Below, in pieces: positions 1 to 11,394 of a stretch of DNA of 64,000 nucleotides. The first letter of the stretch is position 1. Each line of letters starts with the position of its first letter. The stretch comes from Acanthococcus lagerstroemiae (lineage: Eukaryota > Arthropoda > Insecta > Hemiptera > Eriococcidae), in assembly GCA_031841125.1 (NCBI GenBank), contig CM063106.1, forward strand, positions 66,700,101 to 66,764,100, given 5' to 3'. Position numbers and translations under genes: made by a program. The notes beneath the pieces are model-generated. The model saw only the letters and a list, made by a program, of their open reading frames with translations. It was not told where the DNA came from and ran no database searches.

Positions 1-703
1 GGGAGCAACCCCTCCAGCCAATGGTTTGCCCTCCTCCCAATGTTAGTCACCGAATTCAGGTGCATGCATTAAAAAGTGATGAGCTAGAGCTTTTATTTTA
101 TTTTATTTTATTTATTTTATTTGAGAATGGAATTATTAAGTGACCTCAATTTACCTCCGCTCCAGGAAATGTAGTCGAGCTACCAGACTGATTCTCTGTA
201 TGGGTTCTAGGGTCTTGTCATCAATAGTTGCTGGACTAAAGTTTCCAGCGTTTGAAATTTTTTACTTTATATTTCTCAAGATTTACATACTGAATACTAG
301 CTTCATTTAAATTTGAAGATCGTTAGCAGGAGCGCAAGAACAGGGGAAGGGAAGCCCAGAGTGCCAAGAATTCACTCAACTGTGATGGGCACCCCCTTGC
401 GAAGGATAACGTGTTACCGTCAGTTTAATAACGATAGAGAACTGAACTACAGAAACATGCAGCTTGAAAATGCTTGTACTGGCGTGGTCTTTATTTACTC
501 TTGGTGACAAGAAATTTCATATTTCCGTTCGCCCCCCCCCCCCGATCGGTACCAAAAATCCAAAGAAAACTTTCCTGCGAAGTTTGAACAAAATTGAAAA
601 AGGTCAACCTATGTTGCAAGGAAGGAAAAGTTCATAGGAGAATCAGCATTGATTTTAGAAATTTGAGCTTCAGTCGTCGTGGGAGCCTCTCCATATGAGT
701 TTA
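1..703. other. Noncoding stretch, no gene seen
   Basis: No reading frame here resembles a known protein. The stretch contains an imperfect TTTTA/TTTAT run near 93-120 and a C homopolymer near 532-543. The 64-codon plus-strand frame at 313-507 has no recognisable motif and no splice context, so it is treated as chance. Confidence 0.5.
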
Positions 704-1071
704 AGGGGGGTGGGAATCGTGTATATCACTAATGCATACACATGTTCCTCTTTCTGAGGATCTGTGATAGTTAGGTAGCTGAACTTTGGCACACATATTT
801 AGCAAACCTTTTGCTAAAATTGGACGAGTGATACTTCAGTTTTGTCAATTTTTATTCGAGTTACAAATTTTATTTTGAGAGAACCCCGGAGTCTTCAGAA
901 TAAAATTTGTAACTCAAATAAAAACTGACAAAATTGAAATATCTCTCGTGCAATTTTAACAAAAGGTTTACCAAATATGTGTGCCAAAGTTCAGCCGCCT
1001 AACTATAACAGATTCTCAGAAAGAGGAACACGTGTATGCATTAGTGATATACACGATTTCCCACCCCCCTG
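704..1071. repeat. Foldback (long-hairpin) element
   Basis: The left arm (about 704-875) is a near-perfect inverted copy of the right arm (about 899-1071), with a loop of only about 23 bases. The outer ends read AGGGGGGTGGGAATCGTGTA and its complement. The arms differ by scattered substitutions, so the copy is not brand new. This is the structure of a foldback-type MITE; no coding capacity is present. A transcript through it would form a hairpin of about 170 bp, a possible siRNA source. Confidence 0.85.
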
Positions 1072-1534
1072 AAAAATTATTTTTTATCCCATATGAAGGT
1101 TTCAAAGGTCTCTCAATTACTTCCAGGGGTTACTTTCCCCTCTCCTAAACCATAAAAGTCCTACATGGGTGGGAGCTAATTTCCAGTTACTCAAATTTTC
1201 CTCAATTTCCAAGTTCTCTACATTGATAGTAGGGTTTTGTAGATTGCTGAATCCATTTTGGAAGTTTTTTCTTCCCTCCTCTCAATTTCTAGGGCTCCGC
1301 AGAGAATAAGTCTTTAACTACTCCCATTTCTCCAGTTCAACGTTCTTTACGTAACAACATGAGGAACTTGAAATTTGAGCAAATTGGAGTAATTGGAGAT
1401 TGCACGGTTGTGGAACTTCAAGGGTTAAGAAAGGGGAACAAAGAACTCCTGAAACGGATTCCACGACTTAAAAAAAAAACCGTACCATCGAAATAAAGAA
1501 GTTTGAAATTGGGGAAATCGGAGTAGTTGAACAA

Positions 1535-3130
1535 GTCTGTTTTGCAATGACCCCCTTCCATTCGGTAAGCAGGCAACCTGACCTGACAATAATATGTAGA
1601 TATGTTGGCATACTCGTACTTTTAAAGGGGCTGAGTTATGATCAAATTTTGAAAAATTTTCTATCTTTGAAAATGTTTTCTTCTCACGACTGAAGATAGA
1701 CAGCAAAATGGTAGCAGAGAACCACAGAAAAAAAATGGTCGGAACTGGTTCAACACGGTGTTCATAAAATCAGTTTTAGTAAAAATTATATCAGAAACTT
1801 TTCACATCTTTTCAATTTCCCGTGAAATTTGCCTTCTTAAGCGACTGTTTTTTTTTTTTTTTTATTTGCAATCGATTATACATTAGATTTCCTATAAAAA
1901 AGATTCTTAGCAATTTTCTTGTATCTGGATTAGAACTGCTCAAAATGGAGTTTCAAGGTATCCCTGTTAAGAAAAATTATAAGCAATTTTTGAACTGTTA
2001 GAACTGCTTAAAGAATTCAGTATCTGTAAGAATATATACTTTACGCAATCGATCTTATGAAGCTACTTTACCACTTCGCAAAAATAAATCGTTTATGGGG
2101 CTTATTCGTCTCCCTCTATTTACCCCATATTTGAAATTGAGGCCCATGCCAAGAGGGGAGGGGGTTCTAGTATTTTGTAAAGTTGAATATGGGTATTCAA
2201 TAATTGGTTCCAAAGGTCGCTAAATTCGGTTTTGGTAACATTTTGGTCATACTGCCCGAACTGTGGCGCATACTGATGGGAAGGAGGTGGAAAATGACAG
2301 TTGTGGTAACCGCATGGAAAAAAAATTAAAGATCGTGAAAAGTAGTTGAACTTGATTTTCACAAAATAAATTTCACCTAGCACAAAATTAGTGATACATA
2401 TTTTTTTGTTGCCCATAAAACTGGCTTTTTCAAGTTTCTAAATTTTAGTTGGCAATAAATTCTTCTTGCAATTTCTTCCCCACCTCTAGATCTCACTTGC
2501 TTTACGGATCTAAAAAATTTTCAATCAAAGGAATTTATTCCTATGTGTATCTATCCACTGTTTTAAATAATGGTGTCGTGCATTGCGAAGTATAATTAAG
2601 ATAACAATAGAAGTGGTAAATTTTACCACTGTGTGCGAACAATTTCTCTCCAAGGTATCGGGTATGATCAAGGACGTACAACTTACCCCTCCCCCCGTAG
2701 GAATTTGGTATATTTAAAAATGTTACAAAGTAATTGATTTTGAGGGGTATTTAAAAACATTTTTAGAATCTGTAACAAAAATTGTTCAAACTGGCCTCCA
2801 TTACGTTCTAAACATATTTTGGCCCGTCGAATTACTGAAATAGTAGACGCTTATCAGCGCATCTGTATTTTCTTTTCATGGAAAATTGAAAAAATGTGAA
2901 AATTTTCTGATGTAATTTGTACTAAAATTGATTTTATGAACACGCTGTTAAACCGGTTCCGACCATTTTTTTCTGTGATTACCATAACTGCCCTATACAC
3001 TATTACCTACTGGTACTAAATTATTTTAAAGATGGAAAACTTTTCAAAATTTGACCGTAACTCAGTCCCTTCAAGAGTAAGAGTATGCAAACGTACAGGT
3101 GGAAGGGAGGGGGTCATTGCAAAGAGGCAC
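1535..3130. repeat. Long inverted repeat with 1 kb spacer
   Basis: Arms at about 1535-1830 and 2865-3130 are inverted copies. Matching blocks include TTGCAATGACCCCCT at the outer side, GGGGCTGAGTTATG against its diverged complement, and the stretch around ACTGGTTCAACACGGTGTTC further in. The roughly 1 kb spacer has no convincing coding frame. The minus-strand frames at 1425-1706 and 2120-2416 run through arm or spacer sequence and resemble nothing known. Probably a non-autonomous inverted-repeat element; target duplications were not identified. Confidence 0.7.
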
Positions 3131-3699
3131 TCTGTACATTTATTGTCTATCCTCAATTTTAAAAAAAAAAGTGTTATATGTGAATGTAAGTTAAATCAAC
3201 TAGAATCCAATTATTGTTTGTACTTAATTGAATTTAGGGTTGGTGGAGGTAAAAAGTGAACCCCGGAATAATAAGGAACTAGGTACATGCATCTCTGTTA
3301 CTAATAACTTGTCACACAGGCAATAAGTAAATACGGGACAAGAAAATGACTTGTTAAAAAAAAAAAATTAAAAAAAAAATATTTCAATACTTTTTCGACT
3401 CTATGCAGGTTCAAGTACATGGATCGATAGGTCTTGATATATTTGTACGCACAGTGTTCGTTGTTTTAGGTAAAAAAAAGTGGAAAGTGAAAATTATGAA
3501 CGGTGTCACTTGACCAGTTTAAATAAATAAATAATAATAATAATAATAATAATAAAAAGTAAACTAATTCAATCGCTGTTTCTAATTCTCTTACGAAGTT
3601 CTTAGAAACCGAGATGAGCCTCTAATCCACTTATTATCCAAGGGTTCCCTTTTTGCTCCGGCTGACCATATTACATTTCGCAGGAGTGAAAATCTTATT
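3131..3699. other. Noncoding stretch with AAT microsatellite
   Basis: No gene is seen. A simple AAT/AAAT repeat occupies about 3521-3555, and A-rich tracts lie near 3355-3380. Confidence 0.55.
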
Positions 3700-4640
3700 A
3701 AGTTATTTGGAAAATGCGGAAGTTCTTCAGCTTGAAAATTACCGAGAAATTAAGATTCGAACTGTCAAAATTTGGACTAGAGAGGGAAGGAGAAAAAATC
3801 GGCAGACAAAATTTCAACCTTGGAGAAAGTAAGAACCTCATTAATTTGAAGTTTGCAGACAATACTGTAATTATTTCGAAAAACAGTGTAGAACACAAAG
3901 TAATGACGGAGGACCTAAAGAGACAGAGTGAAAAAGTAGGACTACTGACCATAAATTACTCAAAAACTAAAATTTGACTAACATGAACCAGCTAGACCAA
4001 ATTATAACCGGGAACAATAGAATTGAAACTGTTCCAGAATGTAAATATCTGAGGCTAACTATGCCCTTTGAAGATAGAATACAAAACGAACTACAGGTTA
4101 GGAAAGCAAATGCATGGAAAGCCTTCTGGGGACAGAGGACAATCCTAAAAGGTAAAATAAACCTAAATTCCTAAATAAAGATATTGGAGAGCACAGTACA
4201 CCCCGTACTGACCTATGAGGCACAACATGGACCTACACGGTTAAATAAACTCAAAAACTAGATACGACTCAACATGCCATGCTATGAAGCATTTTGGAAA
4301 TTAGGCTAAAAGACAAGACTTAGTATTTCGGAAATATGTAGTAAAACTAAAACAGAAAACCTCATTGGGATTGTTAAAAAAAAAACTGTAACTAAAATAC
4401 GCAGGGCATGTGGTTAGAGAGTCGAAACACAAATGGAACAAGTTGGCCACCTTCTGGATACGAAAAAGGGGGAGACCAATGATGAGCTGTGTCGACGAGA
4501 TAGTCAGGGTGGCTGGCCCAAACTGGGCATGTAAAGCCCGGGACAGGCGTAGGTGGGCCAAACTGACGGAGGCTTATGACCAGAAACTGGGTGGATTGGG
4601 TAAGGAGCGGGGTGAAGACACCTCCACAAAATAATCGGCG
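3700..4640 (+). pseudogene. RTE-like LINE reverse transcriptase, 3' fragment
   Basis: Three plus-strand frames (3714-3977, 3974-4174, 4410-4634) read as consecutive broken pieces of a non-LTR endonuclease/reverse-transcriptase protein. The first carries LKFADNTVIIS, the position of the catalytic F/YADD box, with the second Asp changed to Asn. The last carries KRGRPMMSCVDEIVRVAGPN, matching the conserved RGRP-x-x-RW-x-DEI tail of this clade. Frames shift between the pieces and a stop follows NLNS, so it is inactive. The A-rich tail AAATAAATAAAAAAAA near 4684-4699 may be the LINE 3' end. Clade assignment (RTE versus a related group) is by eye. Confidence 0.7.
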
Positions 4641-4700
4641 TGTTTAAAAAAAACAGATCTATTTCATTGAATGTAAAAGCTTTAAATAAATAAAAAAAAT

Positions 4701-6059
4701 GTTATCAAAGGGCTAAGTAAGCAATTTTTAAAGAGAAGCTGCAAAATGTCATTTTTGGATTACCGACCTAAGTAGAATAAATGGAATGGCCTCTACCTGC
4801 AATAAATTTTTCAACAATGATTTCTTAATAGACAGATGGACTAGTGTAAGAGAAGAAAACCGGGAGCTTTCAAATCGAGTCATTTTGAAAAATTGCACAA
4901 TTCAAATTGATAATGAATCTCCCCTGATGATAACATTTCTCAGTATAGCATCATTATTATGCCCGGTTTCAAGAAAAGAAGGTGAATCATCTCCTCCCCC
5001 TTGAAAATTTTTTCACAACAATTCTCCGAAAATGTTACTCCGTTTGCTCGCAAATGAATGTTTTTTAAAATCATTTTTATGAATCAACACTGGCCTGTAC
5101 CTAACCGCTTGTGTGTGCCAGGGCATTTTTTACTTTTAGCTGTTCTTATTTCTTTCTTTCTTTATTTTTATAAGGATCTGCCAGCCAGGGCATTGCCCTG
5201 GCGTTAGCTAGGGACCTGGGTCAACACCACAGAGTCCATCCTACGAGGCATGTTACCAAATGTGAATCGTTCGAGCAATTACAGTTACCTAAGTAACCAC
5301 TATATTGAGGTTGGACTCGGAAAATTTGAAAAAGGCAAAACTGAGCACCCCCGGCTCCACGCTTGGCGAACTGGTAAAACACTTACTTCAGCTGCTAGTT
5401 CGAATGACCCACTGAACTATAAAAAATATAAGTACGAAACCGACGACACTCGCAAAAACAAATTCAAAGTTTATCGAAAATTCGATCGCGATTTTCTAGA
5501 ACCGCGTTTGGTTCCATCCGCGTGGAATCGAAGAAGCGCGCATTTTCAAACTGGTTCTCTATTAGTATTTTGTCCTCTTATCAACTTTGCAAAAATCAAT
5601 AAATCATACGCCGTGACAGAAATCGCGAGTTCGGTCCGAATGAGCCGGATCAAGCTTTCGATTCAATCTGGACACGATGAGGAGAAGACGATGAATACAA
5701 AATTTAAACTTGATCTTGATGTACACAGTTTGCGGAACAGCGGGATGTTGGTGCAGAACCTGCACCGTCTATCGCGAATTCGCTGCAATACATGTGCGAT
5801 TTCCTGACGTCATTGTTTGCTAATTATCATAACGAGATGCTGGGCTTGCCGGCTGGTACCGGTCACTAAGAACAATCTCGTCGGCTAATTCAACTCCAAA
5901 TTCACATGACGCACGAAAATACGAACGAAAAAGTCCCAGCGGCAGAACGAAAAATGTAGAATCAAAATCGGGGGACGTTGGCTTCTGGACACCGGAAAAG
6001 TACAGCTATCAGAGTGTTTAAATCAGTATATTATTATTATACAGCCTTGTTGTACGTAA
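4701..6059. other. Mostly noncoding stretch
   Basis: The longest frame is 185 codons on the plus strand (5250-5807). It has no family resemblance, no repeated domain and no splice context, so no gene is called. Within it, 5364-5407 has a weak resemblance to a tRNA-derived SINE head (TGGCGAACTGG then AGTTCGAATGA), but the spacing is about 10 bases shorter than in a tRNA. Confidence 0.4.
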
Positions 6060-6440
6060 TCGTATCAACATGCCCAACTTCGAGCATATGACTCTCCAAT
6101 ATTTTCCCATGCCTTTCTGTTCTGTGCCGCCCTTGTCCAGAGTCCGCCAAAATCCTTTCCACTATTTCATCTCTCCACCTCGTTGGTGGCCTGCCTTTCT
6201 TTCTCCTGTTCTTATATGGAATCTACTCGTTGGTGACCTTATGCTATTTCTCTTGTTGCTCTCTCACTAAGTGTCTCGCGAACCTTAACTTTACCTTTTT
6301 GATTCTGTATGTTACCGTACTCGTACCTCTGCTCTGTGTTATACAGTTCCTCGTTACTGACTTTGTCCACAAATTTTATTCGTATTATGTGCCGTAATAT
6401 TTTGTTTTGTGTTATTAGCTCAAGAATAGAAGAGTTTAGA
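6060..6440 (-). pseudogene. RTE-like LINE 3' fragment (antisense)
   Basis: On the minus strand, about 6090-6230 translates with the tail motif RKKGRPPTRWRDEIVERIL of the same endonuclease/reverse-transcriptase family found at 3700-4640. Sequence continuing toward 6440 is probably the adjoining upstream part, with frame changes. Nothing of the catalytic core is intact. Confidence 0.65.
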
Positions 6441-6779
6441 ATGGAAAAAGTTGGTGGGAAGCTGAAAAGTAGTAAATATCATCTACATTTGTTATCATCG
6501 CCTGAAAACCCATCGTCGAAGGGAGTGGAGCGTCGTCCCCTGTTGTGGTTCCAAGAGGCGAAAAACCAGTTTTTGGTCTATAACTCGTTAAATATTGAGT
6601 GAAATGAAATTTCTCAAGAATAAAAAATTAAAGCTCATCGATTTCCCTATATATACCATACTTACATTTTCCTCCCATCTCCCATACAAGGTCTACAGAA
6701 TGATGTTAAAGTTTCCCTTCTTTATGAAAAAAAAAAAAAAAAATCATTATGACGAAAATCGAAAATTTTTGTGGGCGAA

Positions 6780-7650
6780 TGTAATCTGCACACACATTTC
6801 ATTTTGAAAATGTAAACTGCTCACAGTGTAATTTGCACACAGAACGACGAGTATATTCTGAATGTATTTTGCTCACATCGGTCATTTTATATAGAAAACA
6901 GTATTTTGCACACAGTGCTATACTTTAACGGGTAACTCTACGGTAAATTACGAATATAACAGGTAAGTCTAGGGTAAAATGTAACGTAATAAATAATTTA
7001 AAACATGAACGTAGAATAGACTGAGATCAGTCGAGTAGTCGAGTAATCACAAGTAAAATTTTGAAAAACTAACAACGAATTTCCTCGAATACCAGGGATA
7101 AATTTAAGCGGCTGCGAACTCATCATCGTTTCAGGTGGTGAACTCATCCTTAATACCTACAGCGCAAACTACAATTCGAATGATTAGATATACTTGTATG
7201 GGAACAAAACTTAACTCCAATATAGCATTCACATATTATATGCGAGATCATTCCGAAATTAACTGAAAACTTTTTATGTAATTATAAATAGGCATTTAGG
7301 AGTTTGCAATAATAGAACAGGTACCTGTACATAGTGTACATACAAAGATAACATACGCTGATCTCTTATCTGTACTGGCAAGAGTTTCTCTATCCTCCAT
7401 CAATTCATTCTCACTCCATTCTACACCGTACATAATTTAAGCCGTAACGATCGAGTAAAGTGTGAGCAGAATACGTCCTTCAATGAAAAGGAAGAATGTA
7501 ATGTGCTCACACTTCTCCCCCTGTCGGGAGACTGTAAAGTGCTCACACTTTTTCCCCTGCCTTTTGCAGTGTGTGCACTTTACAGTGTGAGCAAAATACA
7601 TACTTTCGTATTTTCTGAAAGTGTGAGCAGTTTACTTTCTACCATTTTTA
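6780..7650. mobile_element. Non-autonomous element with repeated TGTGAGC motifs
   Basis: The left side (about 6778-6930) has several copies of CTGCTCACA/TTGCACACA-type motifs. The right side (about 7455-7645) has the same motifs inverted, such as TGTGAGCAAAATACAT and GTGTGAGCAGTTTAC. The outer pair TGTAAACTGCTCACA and GTGTGAGCAGTTTAC are close inverted copies. Multiple subterminal motif copies in opposite orientation are typical of DNA-transposon ends. The roughly 500-base interior has no gene. Exact ends and target duplication were not fixed. Confidence 0.5.
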
Positions 7651-7670
7651 TTACACCTGCTAGAGGAAAA

Positions 7671-7850
7671 TCAGCCTGATTCCAGCGCTGGCTCACTGTT
7701 GGACGCGTGGCAGTGGTGGCACAATATGGAGCACAAAATACCGTTTTCCCGGCACAAACAAGATACTCCACACCCTTTTGTGCAACTGCACAGAATTTTG
7801 CGAAGTATTTCTAGTCCAGGAAAATTGGACTTTGAAATGGACATAAATAT
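7671..7850 (-). pseudogene. Cysteine-rich C-terminal tail of a transposon protein
   Basis: The minus-strand frame at 7671-7853 contains CSCTKGCGVSCLCRENG followed by CSILCHHCH. The C-x-C-x3-C-x4-C-x-C spacing followed by C-x3-CH-x-C is the cysteine cluster seen at the C terminus of many insect transposon-derived proteins, including KRBA2/Ginger-like ones. It probably binds zinc. Only this tail is recognisable, and it lies immediately outside the TGTGAGC-bearing end at about 7650, so it may be the last exon of the element that owned that end. Confidence 0.5.
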
Positions 7851-8285
7851 CAAAGATATTTTTTGGAATGTATTTGGAATGACTCCCTCTAATTAACATA
7901 CGAAAAGTCCGCAGCGATCCCGGTGGAGCTAAGCCCCCCAGGGGGCTTCAAGGACCCAGAAATCCACTTTTTTGGAAATATCTCGCGTAGAAAACGTTTT
8001 ACGGAGAAAAGTTTCAAACAAAACTTGTTTCCTGTTAAAATTTACATTAAACAGGTCTCTTGCAAAATTCTCGTAGAGTTGAAAACAACGCCGTTACAGA
8101 ACGTGCTGAATTTCGCACATTTTGTGCATGCTCATCTATACCGTGGGCTAAAGTGAGCTGGCTAAAGTGTGGACTTTTAGTATGTTAATTAAGGAATCAT
8201 TCTGAAGACATTCCAAAAAAAAATCTTTGATATCATTTATGTCCATTTACGGCCTTTTTTTTTTGTCCAATTTTCCTGGACTATT
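7817..8285. repeat. Inverted repeat pair, ~100 bp arms
   Basis: About 7817-7910 and 8165-8285 are inverted copies, including GGACATAAATATCAAAGAT against its near complement, and ATTAACATACGAAAAGTCC against GGACTTTTAGTATGTTAAT. The spacer (7911-8164) holds no recognised gene; the 77-codon plus-strand frame inside it resembles nothing known. Confidence 0.7.
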
Positions 8286-8769
8286 CCTGTGGTGCTGGAG
8301 GCATGTTTGTCTGAACGGGCACTAAATGTCAATCTTGTGTCTTCCACCCACACTTAGTTGGAGGTAATGTTCGGCAATTCGGCTCATCCAAGTTTGTACT
8401 TGAAAAAAACGTTAAGAGTGCTGTGCGGCTGATGCGGCTGACGTTGGAGGAAGATTCTCTCAAGTTGCATCAGAAATTAAGTGTTGTTATCGTATTATAG
8501 CGGCGGGGACAATCTGAACTCAGAAATAACTTACCAAGATTTTGTTTCCTCAGGAATAATTGATATCTCAACTCATTCAGTGTTTGTATGTTGGAGGACT
8601 CACCATACATGCGCAATATCAGTTTCTTCCTCATACTCAGTATTTAATCTTCAGTGTGGCGTCCGCATTTGAAAATATCTCTCCTACACCCTCGATATCC
8701 CTATTACCATAGCAACTGAATATTTGAACACTTAGCGGTTACATGGTACTGCAGCACAATACCAGCATG

Positions 8770-9811
8770 CAGGGGCGAAACTGTAGGGGGTGTGGGGGTT
8801 GAGCACTCCCCAATAATTAGGCAGTCGGCTAATTTAGAAACTGTTCATTTGAATTTCTCATTTTTGACAAATGTCTGTTTGTTTGTTACTTCTTTTTTTT
8901 TTTTAAATTAAAAAATATTTCGATTAAGAAATCGGCAAATTTATAATTTAAAAAAAATTTTGTCAGCGAATTTTTAGTTTAAAAAAAAATTTTGTCTGCA
9001 AATTTTTCTTCTCCACCTCCCCAAATTGAAAGTCAAATTTCGTTTCTCAAAAATGGAGTACCCTGGACTTCTGTCAGAGACTAGTCAGTCAAAAGCTGAA
9101 GGTAGGTTTCAAGCTAAGTATCGAACGTTATCTGAACGGTTCATCAAACAAAGCTGAAATATGGAAGACATTTCGAAAATCTGAAAGTCGGTAGCAACCG
9201 TTGAATTTCGAATTTCAGTGACTATTCTGTTTTTACTAGATTCTCTGCTTCACCTACAGCCTAAAATTTGAGAAAGTTTAACATTTTATTAAATTCTAAA
9301 AGTTGAAAGCAAAAGACTTATTTTCCAGTGTTATGAGTTTTTCTTGGGGGAAAGGGGGGAGGTGAAAATTATGAAAGTCCCACCTGACTCAACTCAAAAT
9401 TCCCAAGTATCAATACAAAAGAAGAAAAACCTCTTGACTTGTTGGGTTTTCCCAACCTCTCAACTCAATTCCCAAATATCAAAGCAAAAAGAAAAGAAAC
9501 AACTTTTAACTTGTTAGATTTTTTCAACTCGCCTGACTGAAATGGTAAATTTTCCCATCGCCCCCTGCCCCCTTATCGGTACATCCCTGCCTTCAATAAT
9601 TTGGCAGGTAGCAAATTTTGAAACTGTTCATTTGAATTTTTCATTTTCTAAGAATGTTTGTTCGTTTGTTTTTGTTTATTATTATTTTTTTTCAATTAAA
9701 AAATCAACAAATTAAAAAAAAATTTATCGGCGAATTTTTAGTTTAAAAAAATATTTGTCGACAAATTTTCCTTCTCCCCCCCCCCCCAATAAAAGTCAAG
9801 TTTCGTCTCTG
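8770..9811. mobile_element. hAT-type non-autonomous element, 8-bp TSD
   Basis: The 8-bp duplication CCAGCATG flanks the element exactly (8762-8769 and 9812-9819). The ends CAGGGGCGAAACT and AGTTTCGTCTCTG are imperfect inverted repeats starting with CAG, as in hAT elements. The 1042-bp interior carries no transposase. It contains a long direct duplication: about 8818-9050 is repeated at about 9600-9800 (for example GAAACTGTTCATTTGAATTT and GCGAATTTTTAGTTTAAAAA). It is a MITE-like derivative mobilised in trans. Confidence 0.8.
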
Positions 9812-10199
9812 CCAGCATGTGTGTTTCATTCGCAGCGGAAACATGTTTCCTCTATAATAAACTATTTTCAAAAAGGAGGGAAACGTTCACGTCATTTTGT
9901 GAAGCTCGTATGGGAGATGGGGAGGGAAGTGTAAAATACATACGTTGTTTATACGAAATTTAATGAACCTTAATTTTTTATTCTTGATAAATCTCACTTA
10001 ACTCAATATTTAACGAGTTATAGACCAAAAAGTGGTTTTTCGTCCCTTGAAACCACAATAAGGGGCGACTCTCCACTCCGTTCGATGGTGGGCTTTCAGG
10101 CAATGATAACTCAGCTTCTCACCAATCTTTTCCATTACCGCTCAAGTTCAGGCTTTGTTTCCAGGCCTATACCTATATTTTGTTGAGTTACGCATTGGT

Positions 10200-10640
10200 A
10201 ATGGCCCAGATTTGTGCCTCATAGATTAGTGAGGAAATAACGCAGCTGTCTGCTATTTTGATTTTATTTTTGTATCCTATTGTGGAGTCAAATACATTTA
10301 TGTTTGTGCCCACAAGTTTTTCCAAGCGTTATTGATCCTTTGCTTTTCCGAGTCGAATTTCTTTTGAATAGCTACAACCTGACCTATATGTATTTTGTAT
10401 TCGTCGATCTTTTCTGTGTCGGCTTCGCCCAACCGTAATTTTGCTACCTTATTTGTGGTCAATAATTTCGTTTTCGACAGATTCATTTTTAGTCTTATAC
10501 TCTTTCTCCTACTTTCCTTAGTTCCTCAGCGTCAAGTTTTCACCCAGTATGATCAGGTCGTCAGCAAACTTCAGATTGCTCAAATACTTACTATTAATTT
10601 CTAACCCTTTCTCTTCCCAACACAGGTTCCGAAAAACGAG
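10200..10640 (-). pseudogene. RTE-like LINE reverse transcriptase fragment (antisense)
   Basis: The minus-strand frame at 10298-10486 (NLSKTKLLTTNKVAKLRLGE) is the connection region after the catalytic box in the same LINE family as 3700-4640. The DNA just upstream on that strand (about 10550-10615) reads as the diverged L-x-FAD catalytic segment. It lies head-to-tail inverted against the plus-strand fragment at 10807-11285. Confidence 0.6.
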
Positions 10641-10679
10641 TTCATGAACACACCCGATGCGCAAAAACCCGCCAGTGAC

Positions 10680-10790
10680 CAACGGAAAAGTTACCCTTTT
10701 GTAACCCCTCGTTTACCCGTGTAACTGGGGTTTCCGAGGGTAACTAACGGGTAACTAGAGGGTTACCAGTTACCCACCACGTAAACGGAC
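10680..10790. repeat. Cluster of GTTACCC/GGGTAAC motifs on both strands
   Basis: Within about 110 bases, at least seven close variants of GTTACCC or its complement GGGTAAC occur, giving nested small hairpins. The cluster sits between two oppositely oriented LINE fragments. It could be the end of an unrecognised element or a protein-binding array; the sequence alone does not decide. Confidence 0.5.
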
Positions 10791-10806
10791 GGTTCTGATT
10801 GGCTGA

Positions 10807-11285
10807 ATGACAGTTTATGGAACGTCAGACCATCTCCAAACAATCAACCGAATTATCGAAAAATCAGACGAATACAAATTCAACATAAACCTTGCATCTA
10901 TAGATTACAACAAAGCTTTCGATTCCTTCCACCTTGGCTTCATAGCAAGTGCACTAAAAAACCAGGGAGTTTCCGATCAGCTGACCAGCATAGTCCAGAA
11001 AATGTACTCAAACCCAAAAAGCAGAATTATCACTGATAAAACGAAACCATATTTCCAAATAGGTAAGGGGGTTCGCCAAGGCAATCCACTATCAACATTG
11101 CTTTTTACTGCTACTCTTGAAGAGGTCTTCAGGCAACTGAGGCGGACTAACAAGGGCTTGAACATCTCGAATTTGAAATTCGCAGATCACATCATCTTAA
11201 TCTGAGACCAGAAGGAAGCTGGAGGAAATGTTTGGTGAGCTAAACAAAGCAGGTAAAAAGCAGACTTAATTATCAACCTTCGAAA
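10807..11285 (+). pseudogene. RTE-like LINE reverse transcriptase core fragment
   Basis: The 132-codon frame at 10807-11205 covers the RT fingers/palm. It shows SDHLQTINRIIEK, IDYNKAFDSF (first catalytic Asp), KGVRQGNPLS (the RQG-x-PLS motif) and LKFADHIILI, where the F/YADD box has become FADH. The next bases read KLEEMFGELNKAGKK in another frame, continuing the protein to about 11285. Loss of the second catalytic Asp and the frameshift mark it as dead. This protein would copy element RNA at a nicked chromosomal site. Confidence 0.8.
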
Positions 11286-11394
11286 TTTGGACGCAAATAT
11301 AAAATACATATATTTTTCCTTTATTTCTTCGAAATTTTATTGGAATGGAGAGTTTAAATCATTCTGCTGTACTCCAATCTGCCTCCCTACTAGG

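Noticed and set aside
5364..5407. tRNA-like A-box and B-box (SINE head)
   Set aside because: Box spacing is too short and the B-box has mismatches, so it was not called as a feature.
5250..5807. 185-codon plus-strand open frame
   Set aside because: No recognisable domain, composition or splice context; probably chance.
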